Shown: positions 22,301-25,405 of the stretch, in pieces
Position numbering within the stretch: position 1 is the stretch's first letter
Layout of the letters: every line of letters begins with the position of its first letter
Assembly (NCBI GenBank): GCA_902778995.1
Contig: CACYZW010000013.1
Location: 1-40,993 of the forward strand
Direction: 5' to 3'
DNA from: an uncultured Eubacteriales bacterium
GTDB lineage: Bacteria > Bacillota > Clostridia > Christensenellales > Aristaeellaceae
DNA length: 40,993 bases
Made by a program: the position numbers and the translations under genes
The notes under the pieces: model-generated
The model's database searches: none
What the model was told of the DNA's origin: nothing
Seen by the model: the letters and a program-made list of their open reading frames with translations, nothing else

Positions 22301-23423
22301 TAACGCCCTGGACGACGACACGACCAAGAAAGAAGAAACCTATCCTTATGATACCTATCTGACGGGTACCGAAGGTGATGTAGCAAATTATCTCTACTGG
22401 GGCCCCGCCATCAACGGCTTTAACGTGGTATTCCGCAAGATCAATGGCGACGGAAACAAGCTGATTGGTGCGACCTTCACGCTGTACAAGGCGAATGCCG
22501 ATGGAACGGACTTTGCCGAAATGAGTGGCACCGACCCCGTGCCCTATAAGGCTTCCGGCATCGATGTTACCGCGACCTCAAAGGACATAGAAGAAGCTAA
22601 GGACGCCGTGAAGATCAAGGTAAAAGTGCAGGATAAAACCACAACTCCGCCGACGGATAAGGCGGAAGACCGCGAGGTCTACGGCGACGGCCTGGTCGTG
22701 TTCGAGAAGATCCCGCCGGGAATCTACTTTATGGTGGAGACCGGCAAACCGACGATCAGGGCAGCGGCGGATGGTGAGGATCCGACGAAGATTCCGACCT
22801 GGCAGCCAGTTGAGGACAAGTACAGGGTTGTCGTGGATGGCAAGGGATGGTATAACATCCATGTGGCCGACGAGGACGGCAATTGGACGACATGCACCGT
22901 TTCCAATGGTAAAGTGACGTGGCCTGAAACTACGAAGGAAGCGCCCACGACCAGCTTTATTGCAGACGATGATGGGAAGTATACCTTGCCTGCGGTAACC
23001 GTGGAGCCCACCGATGCTTCCTTGCCCGTGTACACGGCGCTGAACGCATCCCCGCTGAACCGCAAGGTCATCCTGCGGAAGGTGGACGGCGCAGATTACA
23101 AGCCGCTGACGGATGCGAAGTTCACCGTCTATTACGCGGATAAGCAGACGGTGGTAGAGGTCAAGACCAAGCAAACCGATGGCACTGAGACCACGGAAAC
23201 GCTGAAGGACAAGACTTCCGGCGCGGCGGGCGCGTTCTGGATCGGCAAGCTGCCCTTCGGAACCTACTATCTGCACGAAACTACTGTTCCCAGCGGCTAC
23301 AAGGCGCTTGAGACAACAAACGACAACTGGTTCATTTTGACGGTTAATGAAAATGGAACCGGCTATCTCAAAGCAGATAAATCGTTCGATAACAAAATAA
23401 GCCGGGAGACTGCCAAACCCTGA
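1329..23423 (+). CDS. giant modular surface/secreted adhesin-like protein, 5' truncated
   Basis: This frame codes for 7,364 residues from GTG 1329, and the open frame continues upstream to 1260 with sensible protein sequence (THYIDASGNTWNVEV). GTG 1329 has no ribosome binding site, and no signal peptide is present, so the true N-terminus is missing. Approximate order by residue: head domain 1-210; SGTW/GTG segment and leucine-rich repeats 215-715; ten MBG repeats 774-1588; InlB-type and MucBP-like repeats 1589-3310; MBG-like repeats 3313-3807; five beta-helix modules 3808-7024; two SpaA/Cna-B domains 7028-7364. Such architectures belong to extracellular adhesins of clostridia. The protein ends SRETAKP just after the last SpaA domain, without LPXTG, membrane helix or basic tail. 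The stop is 54 bases before a prepilin operon on the same strand. The adhesin role is inferred; no ligand can be named. Confidence 0.85.
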   Translation: MEVGYGPEAGIPSGATLSVSELKGAEADDYAARAAEALNVASGQVAYTKALDIAIVKDGAEVTPDTPVSVSIRLLDAPQVDDNTNVNVLHFGKEVEPVSCALNGENVEFEADGFSVYLVAYTVDFHWGDYTYSIAGESEILLSALFEKLGVNEIALADIENVTFSNPDLVGVEKLDSDWLLKSLAPFSTEEALVLALRNGQSVEIRVTDDVELPVSGTWDYGSEGSGTWEIDEDGVFTISGTGRIKDYGDSTSPTGDANSFPWGAYRKLITGVVINNGITHLGQNMLTRATMVYIDASGCTTLVDAGADLFKQSDWNKDTVNPKGNPKLLTTINFSNNTNLTGFGDKAFLRCEGIESLDISGTQLPASAITTTGAGFGSSKGTLLTLKANNCTSDNFTSLSLKDFNSLQTVELSGCSKLTDLTVPTNNLTTLNVSGSGIKKITNIENCNKLTEMDASGCTKLTELKAPANITSLDVSGSAVTSLDLTKCTALTSLDVSGSAVKSLDLSKCTALTSLDVSDCADLTTLKVPSSVTTLDVSGSGLTNLDISGCTGLTSLAVTNGVTTLNVSGSGVTSLDVSNCTGLTDLNASNCAGLTSLTVSDAVTKLNVSGSGVTSLDVSNCTGLTELDASNCASMTSLIVSDAVTKLNVSGSGVTSLDVPNRTDLTELDATNCASLTNLDVSYCTKLTNDALKLSEGITELNIAGTTLSPAIDSLKSSLKTLTMSPTNAKGADLTAFTELTTILFDGTSDEVEAMGIQRASGVEIIPLQDEQKKLTITAVEDWTKVYDGSALVDMRDKEKYKYAAEGLLDGHTIESLTLPDSDVDEYSLAASTVKVVNVAGKDVTSRYEITCTGTMTITAAPVTVTADDKVKTAGEADPDLTATVVGLVGDDTVDYTLSREEGSEGGKEYTITPSGDVTQGNYTVEYVPGKLTILIPVTVTAEAKIKIYGDQDPDLTVRMTEETEDIHYTIARDQGENVGDYPITVSGDAVQGFYDVTYVNGIFTINRKELTVQADNLSKTYGNVDPILTATVDGLVGSDTVNYTLSREAGETVGTYTITATCEGTQGNYTVTGAEGTFTINKKPVIITADSATKEYDGTALTVDTYTHTSLAEGDRIDSVTVTGSQTEAGSSSNEPSAARIVNASGEAVTDNYDITYQNGVLLVLGQGADTVLITAESDTKSYDGTALTKDTCTSEGLKEGDHIESVIVTGSQTYAGSSPNVPSDAKIVNASGDDVTKTYTIVYASGTLEVTPKELTITADNDEKVYDSTPLTKNGYSNTPLAEGDSIMSVTITGSQTVAGEGPNVPSMAKIVDGDGHDMTANYKISYVPGKLTVTKKPLDITADDAEKQYDRTPLTKDTYSYTDLVPGDRIEDVTVSGSQTEVGERDNVPSRTAVIKNEADENVTDNYDINYYNGTLTVTRKIVFVTANNCTKTYGDADPVLTAGITGLLDGDRESLISYTISREEGEAVGSYEIMPSGDAEQGEYYQVLCWSGALTITPATAKVEADNKSKVTGAAEPVYTATVTGLKRGDPESVISYILSRPDNVETNPDREKSGEHDIVAAGAEEQGNYIVEYENGILTINKLTITFKNGDDTVRTCNLELNQPIGEEDDLSGVTKTGCDFKGWYTQTGTEKVTSASTFAADTDLYARFTVTVSFEADGVDNPPDMVLDEGAEIGTLPEVSKDDYRFDGWYREPDFSGNAVTETDTFNVHTTLYAKFVEQVTVDFMVEKIEASGSTTEAIGEPKQIDKGASLGAGDYPTLTVPEGYAFRGWFVGDTRIDAEGVIYPINADTTVTAHVVKQTTITYYADNDAGASPYKTDTGDVNRQVSFPENPTLTGADFKGWLDENGNQVSDGFTADKDYTLTAHYTVTVTFYVKNADYSSDISTTPVVIDRGTALGDKLLNDPVMTGYAFKGWFVMGTDGKPGETQVTKEAPKFSKHTYVVAKFVKQVTVIFDTRGTRHEYTVDKGDTVDLIENPIEPDTRFDGWFDADEDHGGKRYSNAEGITDENGNLIDLDGNPLPEGAEPVRKLKATEDLTLYAHFVKQIAVEFFVVHPETKSSSTGYPSLNSEGRYTLDKTDEGMGVPEEFYQRVPVVSGYYFLGWYYVKKIRDDPQGYNYDTDFKQNGYFVMPNSRENGKVYQLDESRPAYIRDETTVYPKFTENTDLVAKLAKEVTITFRYDKQGDTSEVVVRDRCLAGKLLSDYYLPLEDPDADPSAYKEGYRIEWYRGTAKVEPGYVIKAEDDNAVYDARYIKQVTVTFKDENGDPIKDTQGQVIQPVNRDINTALGTLPEVPETIGSDDQQRQFMGWFDDEGKQYTAETILTADVTLKAIYGYKVTFHVEGDDTWEFVRLVAPNAPLAWLPSAPYREGSSFRNWTLDGQVVDGEHVVTKNEEIIGHYDDVTIYTVTVNYTISKNGALEPDPTDTKIITVDRSAVTADTPSEVPSPTSFKKQGVEYFPVMSKLLIVPDDVTGLGVKDKHDEVTVVVDPDDAKKITITVPYKKADASYTVQYMLKNLNGEGYTAIANTDEQPNPVQLNGVIGATVYPEVRDYDFADFELSETGTITQRSGQTFKVYYTRKYFTLRYDTVGGKLVDSVTALYGTVINTLPTPEREGYTFDGWFKNKTGETYTEKVTGHYTLTGDATLHAKWTASNVDYTIVYLFEKYNDAGTESSYVYDSSRTAKATVGTTVYANSAPQITRKGWEKDNAKNATSSVVIAADGSSVLTVYYKLTEYTFYFRPGTFTYNYTNYNVTAPLNGESKNGNNNYSYFFTAKIGQDIASKWLSAGNGTYRRNNRNYDVNFSGWVKTTGGSVYVTKRLTLVEDMLPDSGTTVTYQGYWLSNTVTYTVNYWLQNADDNNYTKSEEYSQTYNYSSGASLSPKDIPGYTYVRRTDNGNITNFYYDRDKFKIDYYYGSTLLKTIENVKFDATITGATYKAEGNRQTAGVDADYVWDGWFSDSGLTTPYTFGKMPASNLVLYAKWHAPSYTVKFHLNYDGATPEPYLQRTVEKDDMATNGMSQAEIDALNNPTPAPAHFTFLDWYTAPEGGTIFDPAGKKITTNTDVYAHWKPKDVSYTVHYYKNGTTQSVLPDKTVTGNLVVGQEITEYAPYVTGYNLSPDDPDATMVADSGSKTIILDYENNVITFYYGKKPERITYTVRYVLYADKDKPADQQTEVAEPKSKTVDGNYTSVTETAAKPTVAGYENFRPTKTTDTLALGTDESQNVLTFYYTQGAHVNVQWLDMEGDNLQNADDNYLQVGETYTLDTVVNGYTLDRVEKNGEPTDERSFMAVSDTEEIIIKAYYRKDLIILAHSAYQPYDGNPLALGSDPSNVTADGLKDGHTLTGITITNTGKKKDGSIDERGQIDVGIGEAVPSAAVITGLKDGLTAEQFYEITYLPGALTVTKINIIISVEPDRWTGNVYDGKYKATGFTNGNKTIADYIIINNEAYMDKTYTDPDTGAETTYLDLLWSNFVFNLKAGDTEGKYKEVPNALKKHKDDKTPTVTGLQILNQRNAGDYYEPSGIFQTAAMSAISALPGEAKDNYNIILYVRECRLQIERAPLHIVTEGATKDYDGTPLTKDVMTVKVNGTVIQPDGQSYTLAQDDTVKIEVTGRQIHPGTSQNIFEITWGEVNQDNYALSEELGTLEVKARPLYIEAQDAYKAFGAVKDPDFAVKVYPGKYVQETDEQGNPVYDEQGNPVYVQLVDEQGNPVYDDEGNPVLLVVPAGDEIPATLTHWGGENYTLQLNDPDRGYIDNLSIKITRAGGEVPGTYAIVPDWADDAVKNYNAFYVNGKLTIGIARVSNDGGATWTYHQWLENENYSARTDDPSERGAFDKAKALEGNVIVETLNSNNTFTKYDIDDRYVLENAVELTNGSLNVLILRTTTDADFTSVISRGYNGESLFTNNCAFTLENITLDGGSDTYTGNSDGGLVHVQGGSLTLNKGATLQNSATNGKGGAVYVASGASMTMTNKSEITGNTASQGGNAVFVEGGASMVMTGGSITGNNHTTGSAVEIGGAGASLTFSGDATVYDNKGNEAQRNVCLSNDSVGVINAAGLTSKAKIGVYVENTVFADRGGVLDRFGTYTKDANLNAFINDRNGMKGAARGTDEIIWVKPITVEVRYMRNLLDYETMPEPATSVYTMYPSKYLVLADIEYVPSLGKSRLNYDPATLDLQTTGFTVEDIERDIYSNFGGSSWSAPATDTMIFWRGYAENETEFSDYLGALKSDSDSGLWRFGKSGDASAAVEDNKLVLYYTEPAYITISNDTGLDMTNNNMLVMLPGYTGGSTSTYSDPSDPTEDSAVLSAFTHAYIKPEDTAPYRIATKEDLSLKNENAVTLMIPGAVGAKYWISGKFSNVIPEVTLISVERRGGTAASDEKLIKLDTLGTRNYPSTAKPALPLSRADASNHLLYGGLTQETKLHFGEAYICKITDAAGNLLRVNDKIQAFKSLEEGFEAYGKDVTFTNKNGDPATPAYIKMLVDDYDLKLSKLGGDYTNDTKIAAPAGKPVILTTARTTDSELPGPYEGTAATRCVIRRGVSTTSMFSVPAGGDLTTENIVFDGGAVFEDGLLSSEAVAADGGIVNVAASGALVVSEGTTMQNTAVKAKAGTETIPAILGVGGAVYAASGADFDISGTVQNPVTITQCKSEKQGGAIYTEQTSQLDAKHTHFSYCFSEYGGGTVNIGKDHAPYNNTAIFTDCSFANCKSTVGVLKDGYGAGGIRSMGNTLKLYRCTFDTCSSDNQGGGVYHKGSTEFYAEDLKFTNCSAGTDSVIRAAGGLETQASKVKLFDCDFIDCTSTRNAGAMNVYKNGSTIELTRCHFTNCRTSTEKTNDAEVGNGGALRTTGNKTTLTDCTFENCRAYRGGAICCTSENNVTIVVTKPSVKTINNCEATYGGGGIYLTKGILNLGNTSGGCGVITRCSAPIGGGIYQGGGTCNFYGGTITDCTANTQNNIDNKGCGGGVYMGGGTFNMNGGTITRCNAYSNGGGVCVSASNATFNLKGGAITQCNSQAFGGGVYQGGGTFAFSNGEVNKCQAKAGGGVYINSANQVSITKNGVAIKNCKAIAINVDSATDEFSVGDSQTAENCGGGLYQNGGSLTIKQASISGCSAYDGGGIYLNGESTALNLGEEESSNGGTVTNCTAVNNGGGIFLNNGTMSTNRGTSISANKAGNGAGIYQGGGTLTINDGNIKSNNATGNGGGIYLGAGSFTLNSGEVGGLDNNDNPVGGNTARYGGGLYVGNGTESKPTEASIKGGKLAGNHATEVAGGGGIAIGGKNVRLHFEGSIQVWGNTMQPSPDYPLQTTCDVCLSEDSNEIIRTTDVGLNDESHIGVYVPNQQIGEDDLFTDLHGTTGLPFGTFANEGKGDNCLNRFINNRSGGTQGYKYYFGVRWSEDKDKEHRIRWMSYVCEITDAEGNLLFTNNKATAPALYQYLGKHGAFEALSGNKPFYTSDREAYTGNEYHVRMLTLNYDLAWEESVVVPARGKIKLMMAAKDDFNLPASVRKMYDRNDGIVTISRGACTQSMFKTALGSDFTIQSVTVDGGAKISGRDWSGDVHADGALIDASGNVTLENKVLLQNSYSKAQNGNGGNGGAIAYSGPGTLTVKNGAVIDRCKAQNGAVLYVNANGATDDRSVNVVMESGARILNYAADNGLICVHAGVVNLNTDFDNKKDDFDTTYNVSGSTSWYGGLAYVNGGTLNLNGSVKEFTATDGGAVYVNGGTVNLKASTAKIESCTAASNGGAVYVNRGTFAMSQGEIKGNNKANLGAAVYLANNTDSDMHMSGGTISGNRATRDNGGAINVAGANAQLYFSGAPVVYNNPGVTAGEVQKNVVLSVGSVNVINTGETGLTGGIIGVYVVDGSNKAIYKAHGMEDTPFGTFGNNDNQRDNAKYFVNDLNLALYGVQKTGENAIYWMDAVCKLTDDAGNLLYKQVTVNNQPVLVPAIYGSVKDGFEAAANSLFNYDASSFSQNSVQLKMLQDYTMKVAAEKQSVRSVTFTTAETSQSESTLAAWDEFLFVTSRTTDKDRAIVSRGYNGASLITSTGTGTGADLTVTGIILDGAKDAKEKYTANTNGGIVKVDSGKLSINKATLRNSVTSDNGGAVYVASGASMTMTNNSEITGNQAFKGGGIYAEPVAAAPQSAQENASLTLTGGTIANNTVSNHGGGIYIGAGRKADISNATLAGNKTLATSIEAEANRKPEEHNGNGGAIYIDEATLVTVSNATIGTQDNPNDAYRSGGGIFVYSNKSNVAQSRKGKLVLTDSKVQYNTAGFGGGVGMIQQGIVEINNTEISNNKAMNRAAPQAGNSTIYDMGCGGGIGVQSGAGTLTMTGGKLEANTAQSNGGGIFTKSASESKAAEGYTVLDGTEVKGNTAASGGGGYADKITLRGGVTVTENLVSGTDITKGAGFYVSGKLTLGKAEATEETTTISDNKTSGDSPRNSNLCLQYIPSTETTVARNGEENIELLCPFTGKLWVSNPGEAYTQFGISGARAYLPDRGNMASDSMESLVASARIASDDETELIGRMDWDDTDSLKIFWWKRPVAKITDGGGQLLYVRSGENLVPAVYTKLCVPTYNNTAPKDASGAFSVLNNGNPGLVDADGTEYKGVDYCVKMLDDYIIRNQIYLDTGDKRIVFTTATKDESDGYSYVGKQTENAETGVCCAEISRGRSVETSSQANNPYFMRLKGTSNVTLTNITMDGGADAGIVVPIDGPFVNLFEKSTLRIQEGTTLRNSKASTTNTWGGGAICHGYGSSGTHLYIEGGLIENCSTNKSGGAIDTCGTGSSETVISGGIIRNCHSDTLGGAIHIANSNHTLTITGGTIENCTAKQGGGIYLDNNAGMKLEGKLVFMDNYGTDYSGYASKKNGTEDAYADGKARQDIFVAKLSGNPAATSITVTGAIEGPTDGNGNPIPGFIWVWAEPDTSSGHYKDAEQFAVFADGLVTMDGDNLVSNMPLTTAELEACGSDEKKKAELQEEKLKQTLKAFRNALDDDTTKKEETYPYDTYLTGTEGDVANYLYWGPAINGFNVVFRKINGDGNKLIGATFTLYKANADGTDFAEMSGTDPVPYKASGIDVTATSKDIEEAKDAVKIKVKVQDKTTTPPTDKAEDREVYGDGLVVFEKIPPGIYFMVETGKPTIRAAADGEDPTKIPTWQPVEDKYRVVVDGKGWYNIHVADEDGNWTTCTVSNGKVTWPETTKEAPTTSFIADDDGKYTLPAVTVEPTDASLPVYTALNASPLNRKVILRKVDGADYKPLTDAKFTVYYADKQTVVEVKTKQTDGTETTETLKDKTSGAAGAFWIGKLPFGTYYLHETTVPSGYKALETTNDNWFILTVNENGTGYLKADKSFDNKISRETAKP
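2522..3470 (+). repeat. leucine-rich repeat region of the giant protein
   Basis: Roughly 15 repeats of about 20-21 residues with the pattern LTSLDVSGSxVTSLDLSxC lie here, in the style of bacterial (BspA/internalin-like) leucine-rich repeats with Asp, Asn and Cys at fixed positions. Within it, three nearly identical 123-base units (41 residues, two repeats each) start at 3027, 3150 and 3273. Their near identity at DNA level indicates recent tandem duplication and gives a substrate for length variation. Leucine-rich repeats usually mediate protein-protein contact, which fits an adhesin. Confidence 0.8.
3648..6092 (+). repeat. ten MBG-type beta repeats
   Basis: Ten consecutive units of about 75-90 residues each start with a strand such as KELTVQADNLSKTYG or KPVIITADSATKEYDG and end near a YxGxLTIT strand. 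Both MBG subtypes are visible: the YG(D/N)xDP form (repeats starting near residues 860, 940, 1015 and 1430) and the YDGTxL form (near 1095, 1180, 1260 and 1345). MBG domains are extracellular beta-sandwich repeats of large bacterial surface proteins and are thought to act as stalk spacers. The tenth unit has a degenerate TGAAEP signature. Confidence 0.75.
6093..11264 (+). repeat. InlB B-repeat and MucBP-like repeat region
   Basis: About 14 units carry the F(K/D/R)GWY/F core of the Listeria-Bacteroides (InlB B-type) repeat, for example DFKGWYTQTG, RFDGWYREPD and TFDGWFKNKTGE. They are followed or interleaved from about 8870 by MucBP-like units that begin Y(T)V.Y and end near FYY, for example VTYTVNYWLQ, SYTVHYYKNG and ITYTVRYVLY. 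Several copies are degenerate (IEWYRG, FRNWTLDG, FLDWYTAP). These repeats form beta-grasp-like rods in surface proteins, and MucBP members can bind mucin. Mucin binding here is only an inference. Confidence 0.75.
11265..12749 (+). repeat. second MBG-like block with DEQGNPVY repeat insert
   Basis: Three to four long MBG-like units (IILAHSAYQPYDGNPL, LHIVTEGATKDYDGTPL, LYIEAQDAYKAFGAVKDPDF) follow the MucBP-like stretch. The last holds an acidic insert at 12402-12506 with four copies of an 8-residue unit DEQGNPVY, DEQGNPVY, DEQGNPVY and DDEGNPV, the third separated by VQLV. A related acidic G-N-P-V sequence occurs in the first prepilin-like gene at 23733-23882. The insert could be a flexible or cation-binding loop; that is inference from its Asp/Glu/Asn/Gly content. 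Confidence 0.6.
12750..22409 (+). repeat. five parallel beta-helix modules of the giant protein
   Basis: This 9.7-kb part holds Gly-Gly-rich repeats with the pattern GG(A/G)(V/I)Y and strands of 20-25 residues, typical of right-handed parallel beta-helix or polymorphic-outer-membrane-protein-like folds. Five modules can be separated at about 12750, 14632, 17566, 19096 and 20970. Modules 2-5 start with a head of type C(K/E)ITDAxGNLL, and all contain a short ISRGxxxxSMF-type motif, then ITLDGG, the helix rungs, and in modules 1, 3 and 4 a cap ending GVYV..FGTF. Module 1 is followed by a 300-residue linker (13695-14625) I cannot assign. Module 2 is the longest and has a ladder of cysteines (15280-16700). 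Confidence 0.75.
22410..23420 (+). other. two C-terminal SpaA/Cna-B-type domains
   Basis: Two prealbumin-like domains close the giant protein. The first begins with NVVFRKINGDGNKLIGATF and has the late strand GIYFMVETG. The second begins KVILRKVDGADYKPLTDAKF and ends with YYLHETTVPSGYKALE. The Lys of the first strand and the Glu of the ET motif are the residues that form intramolecular isopeptide bonds in this family. In wall-anchored relatives the last such domain is followed by LPXTG and a membrane helix. Here the frame stops 35-40 residues after the ET motif and no anchor is encoded in any frame before the next gene. Confidence 0.8.
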
Positions 23424-23477
23424 CCAAGCCCTGACCCATGACAACCAACTCACAACACAACCGGAGGTGATGGCGCG

Positions 23478-24392
23478 ATGAACGCCCTGAAAAACAAAAT
23501 AAAATCCCAGAGGGGCGCGTCCATCACCTTCGCGTTACTGCTGTTCCTGGTGTGCGCAATAATCAGCGGTGTAGTAGTTGTTGCAGCGACGGCTGTTGGT
23601 GGTCGCGCAAGCAAGATGGCGGAAATGGATCAGCGCTATTACGCCGTCAATTCCGCCGCCGAGCTGCTGCGGGATGTGCTGGAGAGTCAGACGGCTGTCG
23701 TAACTACCGGTACCAAGACCGTTTCCACGGTAGATCAGGATGGTAATCTCACAAAGAAACAGAAAATGGAAAACGGAAATCCTGTGACAGATGATGATGG
23801 GAACCCGGTTTATGAATATGAGGAAGATGTTGACGGTAATACTGTTTTAGATGATGATGATAATCCGGTTCCCGTTTATAATACAAGCGAAAGCGATTTG
23901 TCCCCGGAATTAACGGTGAATGGAACAACGGTGGATACGACCAACGATGCTTCCCTTGTCGGGCTTGCTGCATTAAAGCTGTGCGACGCGACTACAGAAA
24001 ATCTGCCAACAACGTGTCAACTGACGATAACGAATGAAGGCATTGACGATGGTACCAAAGCTGCAATGGCGGTCAATATAACGCCGATGCTTGATACGGC
24101 GAACAAAACGCTGACTCTGGATGTTACCAATAACGATAAATCCAAGGGTGCCTATACGCTCAGATTGATTTTCAAGGCGAATATCACGCAGAATGAAAAT
24201 GAGCGCACCACCTATACCGCGCCGTTGCCGACGGTTGGCAAAGATGGAAAGATCATTGAGGGTAAGTATACCCGTAAAAAAACGGTGGAAAAAACAAAGG
24301 TATCTACCATTCGCTGGAAGATGATTGATCTGCAGACGGTTGTTGCTGTCGCAACAGCGACTGCAGCACCAGGAGGAGGCGGAACGCCATGA
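23478..24392 (+). CDS. PilX/GspK-like minor prepilin
   Basis: This 304-residue protein starts at ATG 23478 behind a perfect GGAGG (23463-23467). A short basic leader with QRG precedes ASITFALLLFLVCAIISG, a single hydrophobic helix of about 25 residues. The pattern matches the PilX_N style (QRGASxxxALLL) rather than the canonical prepilin site, because position +5 is Phe and not Glu; GspK/PilX-type minor pilins share that lack. Residues 86-135 are an acidic stretch of G-N-P-V repeats (23733-23882) resembling the insert in the giant protein. The C-terminus ends in Pro/Gly (APGGGGTP). The stop overlaps the next start as ATGA, indicating translational coupling. The expected role is a tip or priming subunit of a type IV pilus-like filament, by family only. 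Confidence 0.65.
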   Translation: MNALKNKIKSQRGASITFALLLFLVCAIISGVVVVAATAVGGRASKMAEMDQRYYAVNSAAELLRDVLESQTAVVTTGTKTVSTVDQDGNLTKKQKMENGNPVTDDDGNPVYEYEEDVDGNTVLDDDDNPVPVYNTSESDLSPELTVNGTTVDTTNDASLVGLAALKLCDATTENLPTTCQLTITNEGIDDGTKAAMAVNITPMLDTANKTLTLDVTNNDKSKGAYTLRLIFKANITQNENERTTYTAPLPTVGKDGKIIEGKYTRKKTVEKTKVSTIRWKMIDLQTVVAVATATAAPGGGGTP

Positions 24393-24781
24393 CGAACAGA
24401 ACCCTAAAAAAAATATCCTCTCAAGCAGGTGAAACAATAGGGGAGACACTGGTTGCGCTGTTGATCTCCGCCTTGGCACTGGTGATGCTGGCCGGCGCGG
24501 TTTCGGCAGCCATGCGCGTTGTGACAAGCAGTAAAGCGCACATAGATGCTTACTATCAGGTAAACAACGCCGTGGTCGCCCGCGCGACTTCCGCCCCAAC
24601 CGTCAACGGAACAGCAGCCTCCGGTTTTGGCACCGGTACGCTAAATGTCAGCGTTTCCAATTTGCTTCCTGCCGAGACGATAGCCCCGACGATAGCTCCC
24701 CAAGCATACTGGAAGAACGCGCAGCTCAGTGGTGTGTCGGTGATTGTTTATGCAAAGCCGACGCCGACACCGTCGACTTAA
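24389..24781 (+). CDS. type IV prepilin-like protein (PilV/GspI-like)
   Basis: The 130-residue protein overlaps the upstream gene by four bases and has a GGAGGAGG ribosome binding site. Its N-terminus is a class III signal: basic leader, then AG followed by ETIGETLVALLISALALVML, so Gly is at -1, Glu at +5 and the hydrophobic helix follows, as prepilin peptidase requires. After the helix the sequence is low in recognisable features and ends in PTPTPST, a Pro/Thr tail. Size and order in the cluster suggest a minor pilin of PilV/GspI type, but the globular part is too divergent to name. Regulation is probably shared with the upstream gene through coupling. Confidence 0.65.
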   Translation: MTNRTLKKISSQAGETIGETLVALLISALALVMLAGAVSAAMRVVTSSKAHIDAYYQVNNAVVARATSAPTVNGTAASGFGTGTLNVSVSNLLPAETIAPTIAPQAYWKNAQLSGVSVIVYAKPTPTPST

Positions 24782-24820
24782 TATGTAATGTTATAATGCG
24801 AAATCCGGAGGCATGACGAC

Positions 24821-25387
24821 ATGTCGAACAAGAAGAAGCTAAAAAGCAAATCAGGCTTTACACTGGCGGAAACCTTGCTGGCAGTGCTGATTCTGTTGTT
24901 GGTCTCCACCATTGTGGCAAACGGCATCCCGGTGGTGCGGAATGTGTATAATAATGTCATCATTGGCGCCAACGCCCAGGTGCTTCTCTCTACAGCGGTG
25001 ACGGCCCTCAGAAACGAGCTGGGAACGGCACAGGATGTGGTTGTTATTGGCCCGGATAAGAAGGAGATTAGATACTTCAAATCCAGCATCGGAGCGTATT
25101 CCAAATTGAGCGTGGATGCAACAAAAGGCATACAACTATTGGATTACGTGAAAAAGGAAGATGGGAATCCAATCCCTGAATCGGGCAAGACGGAGACACG
25201 CACTCCGCATAATCTGGTGAGTTATGCTGCAGCCAACAAAAATCTGATCGTCACCTATGATAACGCGGATATAAATAATGATGTCATAACCATCTCAGAT
25301 ATTGAAGTAAAACATGAGAACGGGGATAAATCTACTTTGGTCAAGCTGGACAGCCTGAATATCCGAGTTGTGCCCATAGCTGGTTAG
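24821..25387 (+). CDS. type IV prepilin-like protein (PilW/GspJ-like)
   Basis: The 188-residue protein starts at ATG 24821, nine bases after GGAGG (24807-24811); an ATG at 24813 is too close to the site. The leader MSNKKKLKSKSG is followed by FTLAETLLAVLILLLVSTIV, a textbook prepilin N-methylation signal with Gly at -1, Phe at +1 and Glu at +5. The helix continues into ALRNELGTAQDVVV, an arrangement common in PilW/GspJ-like minor pilins. The C-terminal two thirds are beta-rich and end with IRVVPIAG. It lies 39 bases after the previous gene and 18 before the next, so all four form one operon. Confidence 0.7.
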   Translation: MSNKKKLKSKSGFTLAETLLAVLILLLVSTIVANGIPVVRNVYNNVIIGANAQVLLSTAVTALRNELGTAQDVVVIGPDKKEIRYFKSSIGAYSKLSVDATKGIQLLDYVKKEDGNPIPESGKTETRTPHNLVSYAAANKNLIVTYDNADINNDVITISDIEVKHENGDKSTLVKLDSLNIRVVPIAG

Positions 25388-25405
25388 AAGTATAGGACGG
25401 TGAGC

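Noticed and set aside
23424-23477. Hidden LPXTG or membrane anchor after the giant gene stop in another frame
   Set aside because: I read the three forward frames and saw no sortase motif or hydrophobic stretch.
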